Shown: one piece after another, positions 56,990-64,000 of the stretch | Layout: each line of letters begins with the position of its first letter | Numbering within the stretch: the first letter of the stretch is position 1 | NCBI GenBank assembly: GCA_964017125.1 | Contig: OZ024908.1 | Span: 63,811,965 to 63,875,964, forward strand | Source of the DNA: Flabesymbios commensalis | Lineage: Eukaryota; Annelida; Polychaeta; Terebellida; Flabelligeridae | Reading direction: 5' to 3' | DNA length: 64,000 nucleotides | Position numbers and translations under genes: made by a program | The notes under the pieces: generated by a model | Database searches by the model: none | What the model was told of the DNA's origin: nothing | Seen by the model: only the letters and a program-made list of their open reading frames with translations

Positions 56990-58584
56990 TTAAGCCCTCC
57001 TTGGGGGGATAAATTTTCGGATACTGACTCCCTCGGGCCACGGGAAGTTTTCATTATGAATCTTACCAAAATGGGAAGCAGGTACTGTCAACTTGAACGA
57101 TTTGAATCTTGAATTCGGGTTGGAGACACAATCAAGATTACGCACCTCACATTGTTGGTCAACAAGGAGCTGTTCTATATCAGTGCACACAGTATCAGGA
57201 TGAACGCGAAAAATAAATAAATCTCTATTTCCCTCTGGTGCACCATGGAAATTGGCATTCGTTGGCTGAGATTTACCAGTGATTATCTTGTGACGTCGGT
57301 TTTCCCGTTGTCGCTCTTTTTTCTTGGCGTACGCAGGCACTTCAAAAAGTCTAGTATCGTCGTAACTTGGAGACATATCTCGTGTAATATGCCTGGCTTA
57401 AAATATCCCCGACACATTGGAGAAGGCACTGGCTAGTGAGATCAGGCTCTGAGCTCGTTCCAGCGAAGCCATATTGTCATTAGACCAGTCCCAGCCTGAA
57501 CGAGAACGAGTGCCTCTTACCATGCTTACTCCACCACGACTGAAGCCACGAGGATTGGCAGTGCCACGACTACGATCACGGCCACGCCCACGCGGAGGGT
57601 GATCACGTCTTGGTGGGCGAGGGGGAGGTAGCGCTGAGGGGGCATCTGGGTTCTTACATGTCTTTGATTCCTGTTTATCAAGCACAGCTTGTGAGGCATT
57701 CACATTGTCTTCATCAGGTACAGATGTATTCTCATCACCTGAGCCATCGACAGAGGGAGGATCATTATTGGCTCTACCAGGTGGTGACACAGATTGTGGT
57801 GGTGGGGAGCGACTCTGTCCTCTCTTAACAGCGCTGGCAAAAGACATATCCCGATCCAGTATCTCTTTTGTAACGATATTTTCGGCAGCATGCCGATCTA
57901 CAACCTCCTTCAGGCCTGTCACTCGGTTTTCTAATCGCAGCATGCGGTCTGCGAGGCTCACCTGGTTAACTCTTCAGGGTGCCATCGTGGAATCTTACCC
58001 AAGCTGTATGCGTCAATCATCACATTCGGGAGAATTTCAGCCTTATCCAGTTTCCCCAGTGCCGTAATAATGTCATGCGTGATTGCTTCAGCCAGTGGTC
58101 TGGTAGTAGACTCTACGACGTGGCATGTCAACACCTATCACATCACATCACATCGTGACCATAGAGCGTGCTTGGCTTCAGCGATCTCTCCAGCAGTAAA
58201 ATGGCCTGTTACAGCCATGCGGACATGTTCAGATGTTGAGTTCTGTAAAGTATATACCATAAAAGCCAGAACAGGCTGCACCAACATGGGCCTCTCGTCT
58301 GAAGGACACCCATCTCCATTGTTGACATCTGTAGTGGCATTGCCTGTATCAATCTGACCCGTGGCGTCATTGTTATTGTTGTTGCCCACCACGTGTACCT
58401 GTGGTCGATTGGCTTTGACCTCAATCCTCTGTTTGATATCGGTGGTATTCGGGTCTCTCAGTTATGGGAATCGAGAATGAGCACAGTTGTGACACAACAT
58501 CAGGTCACCTTGGCATAGCTCGACACTGGCGTCACACTTGTTGTGTGGACATGACCTGCTGGGCAGACCTTGGCAGGCTGGCAT
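56990..58584 (-). pseudogene. LINE ORF1: Cys/His cluster, helical domain, basic/Pro-rich linker, RRM-like end
   Basis: It starts MPACQGLPSRSCPHNKC at 58584 and continues to ELCQGDLMLCHNC, a C-x4-C-x6-C-x7-C-x2-C zinc-binding-like cluster, followed by a stop at 58464-58462. The same frame goes on to 58138 with VLAFMVYTLQNSTSEHVRMA and HFTAGEIAEAKHALWSRCD, the helical block typical of this LINE group. A frameshift leads to DKAEILPNVMIDAYSLGKIP and SLADRMLRLENRVTGLKEVV (coiled coil, 57961 onward). A Pro/Arg/Gly-rich linker follows (57800-57480). After one stop near 57396 comes the C-terminal domain RDLFIFRVHPDTVCTDIEQL ... FKSFKLTVPASHF, which looks RRM-like, ending at 56990. The role would be RNA binding and particle formation. 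Confidence 0.75.
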
Positions 58585-58590
58585 TGTTGA

Positions 58591-60249
58591 CCTCAGATAT
58601 TGAACTCACACGTGTCAGAATGAAGCAAAGCTGAGCATCTCAGCTGATGTCACTTCAATACAAGCATGGACAATAATGCGAGATGAACATAAAAACTCAC
58701 AAAATTTGATTAATCCAATAGTGTTTAGTCCATGCAAATTTCACTGTCTCTTCCAATACACTTCATAAAGATGATACACCAAAAACACATATGGGCACTG
58801 TAAAAGTCGACTATATAGAAGCCTCAAAGTGCAGCAATCTGTGAGAGCAGCTTGCACCTGTGTTGACCTAATACTCTGCTGGGCATATTCGCAACAAGAA
58901 CAGCTTCCCACAAGCAGCGCTACGGGTGCCAGTGGAATTATTGCACGTTGAGATCAACTCAGAGCTGTTGAGATGATGCTCAATGTGGTCAAGCTGCGAG
59001 CGCCCTGTATCTCCCAGAACGAGCCTGACCAGCCCGGCGAGATGACACATGGTTCACAGCATCCATGTTAGCCGTCACACAGTATACTGGGGCGCAAGCC
59101 CAAGTAGGATTTGGGCGGGTATATTTTCCTGGCCCGAACCGTGTCGGGGCTCGAGCCCATTTCATGCGCTGGGCGCAGCCAATTCTGCGCCTGTCTCGCC
59201 GGGCTTGCGCCCGGGCTAATGACTGGCTGGCCAGCGTTAACAGCCACTGATGAAAAATCTGTCCTATTTTGTAAAATCAGTACTGTACATCATGCCTACT
59301 CATTTCCATAGTATGGAGTCCACAGGGGTTACCAACAACAATGCGTTACCCAATTATATTTCACAAATCGCACAAAAACGATCATGGAGTTTAACCTTTA
59401 TTTCACTTTGTGTAACATAATTTAGCTTGTTCTGAGCCTAAGATTGCTTGGGCTAGAGGTGGGAACCTATTAGAGATACTTTTAGTAGTTTTAAACCTAT
59501 ACAGTCTTTGCCAGAATATAAAATATCACAATGAGGAAAATGCGCAAAATTCGCCGGTGAAAATCGGGGGTTACCTGGAAAACCTGTCTGTAGAATACCC
59601 CTGCCACCAAATTAAAATGTGACAACCATCCATTTCCAACATTACATATATATATTTTCAAGAAAAAAAATGTTTTTGCTTTGTTCTACGGTGAGGAGGG
59701 GTTACTCCTTAAATAGGCTGTTTTCTGAGAATGGCCGGTACACTATCACATCTGTCGCCATTTAGCATGCTTAACATGTTTTGGGGGGTTTCGGAAATAA
59801 CAAACGTCACAGCGCACTTACATGTACAACAAGTATACTGTACCATGGGAGATAAGTACTACAGTATACCATGTACATGTATACTGTCATATAGTGATAT
59901 AATGTACTTATTAATCATGTTAACAGGTTAATAATTTATGATATCATTCTGTGCTCCTCTGCAAAGCCAAAAATGCTGTAATTGCTTACCAGAAAGGTAA
60001 GCAGTTGATGCTTTTGACTTTGTATATGATTAATGCCTACTGCAGACTTTGTATATGATTAATGCCTACTAGTTTTGTACAGTTGTATAAATACTACCTT
60101 GACTACGGCCTTTTGGCTTTGTATATATACTAGCTCTTTCGCGGCGGATGTAGGCCCTATGTATTTCGTACACCAGTGTGCGTAATAAACTCTAGGTGTC
60201 GCATGGTGACGGAATGGCATACTTTAACCAATAATTTTTGCCTCAACCA
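58591..60249. other. Flank of the LINE, no gene recognised
   Basis: 58863-58935 is the complement of a repeat at 46841-46920. The G+C-richer stretch at 59065-59250 (ggcgcaagcccaagtaggat, cgccgggcttgcgcccgggc) contains imperfect inverted pieces and may be a decayed element. The rest (59310-60249) shows nothing I can support, apart from a short direct repeat at 60020-60075 (gactttgtatatgattaatg). Confidence 0.4.
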
Positions 60250-61500
60250 ATAGCCAGTGCTCCCTTCAAAGCGGATGAAGCCACACCATAATACACATGG
60301 TGACATGGGTTGGGGTTGGGCTTCATGGGAGTGCCACCCCAAGGTCATGGCAAGGTCAAATCAGCTCAAATTGCGTAAAAAATAGTTTATTTGGTAGTTT
60401 TTGCTCCAATTTTGTTCATTTGAGATGTCTCAGATGTTTGTAACCACCATAAGCCATAACACAGGGGTACACCAAACACATCCCAAAAGGTTATGGGGGT
60501 AATACAGGAGTTGTAGGGGTGATGCCCTATCAAATCACCTTCATGTTACCCCTCACTGATATGGCAGAAATGGACAAAATAACAGGCAGATTGTCATATT
60601 TAAACCAATGACCAGCACTCCCATTAAATATGATGAAGCCCAACAGTAGTACATTATGGTGACATGGGTTGGGGTTGTGCTTCACGGGGGTGCCAACTCA
60701 AGGTCATGCAAGGTAATTTCAAGGTCAAAGCAAGGTAAAATCAGCCCAAATTGGGTAAAAGAGCTTATTTTTGCACCAATTATGTCCACTTGACATATCT
60801 ACAATGGTTCTAACCCACCTAGACCCAAACACAGAGGTATACGGAACATATCCCAACAGTTTAGGAGGGGAGTTGGAGGGGGTAATACCCCATCAAATCA
60901 CCCGTATATCACCCCTCTCTAATATGACAGAAATGGATCAAATAACAGGTAGATTGTCATGTTTTGTCATGATTGGACCAATGACCAGTACTCCCATTAA
61001 GGCTGATGAAGCCCAACCCTTTTGCACATGTTGACATGGGTTGTGGTTGTGCTTTATGGGGGTGCTACCCCAATGTCATAGCAAGGTCATCTGAAGGTCA
61101 CAGCAAAGTCAAATTAGCTCAAATTAGGTAAAAGTAGCTTATTTTGGTAGCTTTTGCTCCAACTGTGTTCATTTGAGACATCTATTTGATGTTTGTAAAC
61201 CACCCAGGTCCTAACACAGGCGTACACCAAACACATCCCAATGCCCATAAAGGCTATGGGGGTAATATAGGAGTTGTAGGGGTAATGTCCCATCAAATCA
61301 CCTTTATGTTAGCCATTTCTGATATTGTAGAAATGGACCAAATAACAGACAGATTGTCATTTTTGGACCACAGACCAGCACTCACATTAAAGCTGATGAA
61401 GTCCAGTACTACTACATATGGTGACATGGATTGTGGTTATGCCTCGTGGGGGTGCTACCCAAGGTCATGACAAGGTCATCTCAAGGTCAAATTGACTTAT
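60250..61500. repeat. Tandem array of four diverged units of about 360-390 bp
   Basis: The anchor tgacatgggttg(g/t)ggttg occurs at 60301, 60660, 61032 and (tgacatggattgtggttatg) 61422, giving spacings of 359, 372 and 390. Other shared blocks are caaggtcatg.caaggtcaaa, cacaggngtacaccaaacac, gggggtaataNaggagttg and gatatggcagaaatggac.aa. The units are noncoding. Confidence 0.9.
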
Positions 61501-61639
61501 TTTAATGGAAAATGACACTCATTTTTTACTTTCTTTGTGTAGTAAATGATGAAAAACTGTAATTATAAACCCATAGACATACATTATATTCTTCATATTT
61601 TAAAAATATGCGTGTTTCCGTTCCCACGACAACCATTTA

Positions 61640-61960
61640 TAAGCAAGTAAAGAGGGACATGGCACAATGGTTAGAGCGTCGCACTTTGCCAATGTCGCTG
61701 CCTGCCATGCGGTTTCGAATCCCGTTTGGTGCAGGATGTTCATGTTTCTCCTCTCTCAATCTTGGGACATTGTTTCGAGGCTGTGTCCTTGGGCTAGGCA
61801 CTTCACCCTCAAATGCTTCACTTGACTCAGGTGAAAATGAGTACCTAAAACAGAGACGGCAATGTGTACGATTAGTTCAATGCGTCGAAATGGCTGCAGG
61901 ACTGTATGCTCCCCGTGGAGTTGAAATGGCACACGAATGAACAGGTCCAATGATCAGGGG
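61640..61960 (+). mobile_element. tRNA-derived SINE of a second family
   Basis: The tRNA-like head gacatggcacaatggttaga ... cggtttcgaatcccgtttgg has A and B boxes. The body has tgtccttgggctaggcactt, tcaggtgaaaatgagtacct and atggcacacgaatgaac. It differs from the composite SINE. It lies between the two tandem arrays. No clear target duplication was found. Confidence 0.7.
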
Positions 61961-62079
61961 GTAAAATGTCAAGTCGGATGATACCGTAGGTCTTAAGACT
62001 TGATATCAGACTATAAACCTGCACCTTTACCTTTTTTCTATGATGTCTCACATACCATAATAATAGGCCTAAAGGAAAG

Positions 62080-63640
62080 ATGATCATAATGTGCTAGTTC
62101 ATGCAAAACTACAGTGAATACTACTCAACCTGTGACTTTTGACCTTTTATACCCATTACACACCCCCGAGTTAGATGTGGTGTAATATTTTGGTATTTTA
62201 TTGACATATGTACTTATTCTACTTGAAAATATCACATATTGTTAAATTGCTTAGCAGTTATCCTTCCATAACTGTTTAAAACTTATAATTAACTGTAAAT
62301 CAGGAGCTGGGGTAAATATAGTTGTCATGGCATCCATCTACGGGGTAAAATGTGATATTTTAGATTACTCGGATATTTGCCCTACAATAATATATACTTT
62401 CAATCAATATGCATGGTGTATGTCTCATCATCAATGAGATGAGGGCTGTTTGGAGCATAGATATAGAGATATATCTATGGTTTTGAGGTGATCATAATAT
62501 GTGCTAGTGTATGCACAAATACAGTGGTTACTAGTCTAAGAACCTGTGACTTTTGACCTTTTATACCCACCCCTGGGTTAGATGTGGTGTAATATTGGGA
62601 TAAATTATTGACTAATGAACTTATTCTAGTTGAAAATATCACATATTGCTAAATTGTTTAGCAGTTATCTTTACCATAACTGTTTAAAACCTATAATTGA
62701 TATGGAGCTGGGGTACATATTGTTGCCATGGCAACCGCCTACAGGATAAAATGTGCTGTTTTAGATTACTCTGATATCTATCCTACAATAATAAATATAT
62801 ACTGTGCAGTCAATATACACGGGTAGGTCTCTTCATGGATGAAACGAGAGCTGTTTTGAGTTGGTCATGTGTGCTAGTTTATAAGCACAACTACAGTGAA
62901 TACCAGTCTAAGAACCTGTGACCTTTGATCTTTTATACCCACCCTGAGTTAGATGTGAATTGTGTAATATTTTGATAAATTATTGACAAATGAGCTTATT
63001 CTAGTTGAACATATCACATAGTGTTAAATTGCTTAGCAGTTGTCCTTCCATAACTGTTTAAAACTTATAATTAACTGTAAATCTAGAGCTAGGGCAGATA
63101 TAGTTGCCATGGCAACCGCCTACAGGTTGAAATGTGTACTTTTATAACTCTTTGATATCCACCCTACAATAATATATATATACTGTGTAGTCAATATACA
63201 CGGGAAATGAGACGAGGGCTGTTTTGAGGTGACCATATGTGCTAGTTTATTATGCACAACTGCAGTGAATACTAGTCTAAGAACATGTGACCTTTTATAC
63301 TCACCCTGGGTTAGATATTGTGTAAATATATTGACAAATGAACTTATTCAAGTTGAAAATATCACATATTGTTAAATTGCTTAGCAATTATTCTTTCATA
63401 ACTGTTTAAAACCTATAATTAACTGTAAATCTGGAGCTGGGGGTAGATATCGATGCCATGGCAACCGCCTACGGGATACTATGTGATGTTTTAAAAATCT
63501 TTGATATCTATCCTACCATAATATATATATACTTTGTAGTCAATGTGCATGGGGAGTGTATCATCTTGGATAAAACTAAGGACTGTTTTGAGGTCAAAAA
63601 TCACCCAAAACAAGTCAGCTGTGAAAGGGTTAGTATAGTA
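62080..63640. repeat. Tandem array of four diverged units of about 370-410 bp
   Basis: gtgctagt occurs at 62091, 62501, 62871 and 63239 (spacings 410, 370, 368). Shared blocks are tctaagaacctgtgac.tttg, gggttagatgtggtgtaata, gaaaatatcacatattgtta, cataactgtttaaaacttat and ggagctggggtagatatngttgc. The extra 40 bases of the first unit include gatatagagatatatctatg. It is unrelated in sequence to the array at 60250-61500. Confidence 0.9.
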
Positions 63641-63651
63641 GTAACGTAGAT

Positions 63652-63855
<204 letters not shown>

Positions 63856-63856
63856 A

Positions 63857-64000
63857 ATATATTTATTCAGGGTAAAACTGATTAGCAGAAGGTGCTATTT
63901 TACGGACCCCATACTGATCCCTGTGGGACTCCAACATTAATGTCATTAAACGAAGAAGAAGAGCCATTAACAAAAACAGACTGAGTTCGGTCATATAGAT
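63857..64000 (-). pseudogene. Edge of a CR1/Jockey-like LINE (RT fragment joined to a 3' end)
   Basis: On the minus strand from the right edge: LYDRTQSVFVNGSSSSFNDI then NVGVPQGSVWGP and a stop. This is the RT block before the catalytic site (GVPQGSVLGPLLF in intact elements). Directly after it comes a 3' end, gttttaccctgaataaatat, and ATT repeats, so the rest of the RT has been deleted. The element continues beyond 64000. Confidence 0.75.

Larger units (their letters stand above)
53869..58590 (-). mobile_element. Two-ORF LINE, nearly full-length, broken
   Basis: On the minus strand: ORF1 (58584-56990) with an N-terminal Cys/His cluster, then ORF2 with endonuclease (56927-56470), linker and RT (56467-54794) and C-terminal region (to 53958). 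The 3' end gtactaagagtacgaaataa leads into ATT repeats. There are about six breaks (frameshifts or stops). The RT box is YADD. The RT motifs (LDASKAFDRVHF, SNGVKQDGVLSPILF) belong to an APE-type, Jockey/CR1/I-group LINE; I cannot fix the clade. Its 5' boundary is uncertain and may reach about 58940. Confidence 0.85.

Overview
The window reads as a piece of an A+T-rich, repeat-dense animal genome, probably a marine invertebrate. It has spliced exons with GT/AG borders, long introns, several clades of LINE, tRNA-derived SINEs, many short inverted-repeat DNA elements and long microsatellites. There is no bacterial-style gene packing. I cannot name the species; a deuterostome or other non-vertebrate metazoan is a guess from the repeat mix.

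Only one host gene is well supported: a monocarboxylate-transporter-like (SLC16-type, major facilitator) gene on the minus strand. Four exons fit together in phase (24588-24357, 3209-3066, 1248-1168, 693-1) and give about 376 residues before the coding frame runs off the left edge. The first intron seen is about 21 kb and is full of mobile elements. Two small inverted-repeat elements lie within about 30 bases of its splice sites. A weaker, unrecognised exon candidate lies at 50788-50631, and an unrecognised protein-like open frame lies at 47826-48173.

The rest is mostly mobile DNA. (1) 6250-12050, minus: an L1/Tx1-like LINE whose first ORF carries a NADAR-type (YbiA/DUF1768) domain. It is interrupted by a 239-bp TTAA-flanked element and by a 720-bp insertion. 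(2) 12050-15350: an element made of CAACGT-rich ends with a 2.7-kb element nested inside, whose ends are arrays of AGTACT/GTACTC. (3) 20350-22392, plus: the 3' part of another LINE. (4) 28830-29375, minus: a CR1/L2-like RT fragment. (5) 32485-37255, plus: a long CR1-like LINE with an SGNH-esterase-like ORF1, carrying a SINE inserted with a 12-bp target duplication. (6) 39190-39830, minus: an endonuclease fragment of a related LINE. (7) 53869-58590, minus: a nearly full-length two-ORF LINE with an N-terminal Cys/His cluster, whose 3' tail runs into a 430-bp microsatellite. (8) 63857-64000, minus: the edge of one more LINE.

Scattered between them are at least five families of short TTAA-flanked inverted-repeat elements, a family with CCCAGCAAAC/GTTTGCTGGG ends, foldback elements, a composite SINE, and minisatellites (30330-30915, 42598-42785). 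Two unrelated tandem arrays with roughly 370-bp units lie at the right end (60250-61500 and 62080-63640). The strongest candidates for something new are the NADAR-bearing LINE ORF1 and the shared mobile hairpin module that recurs across the TTAA elements.
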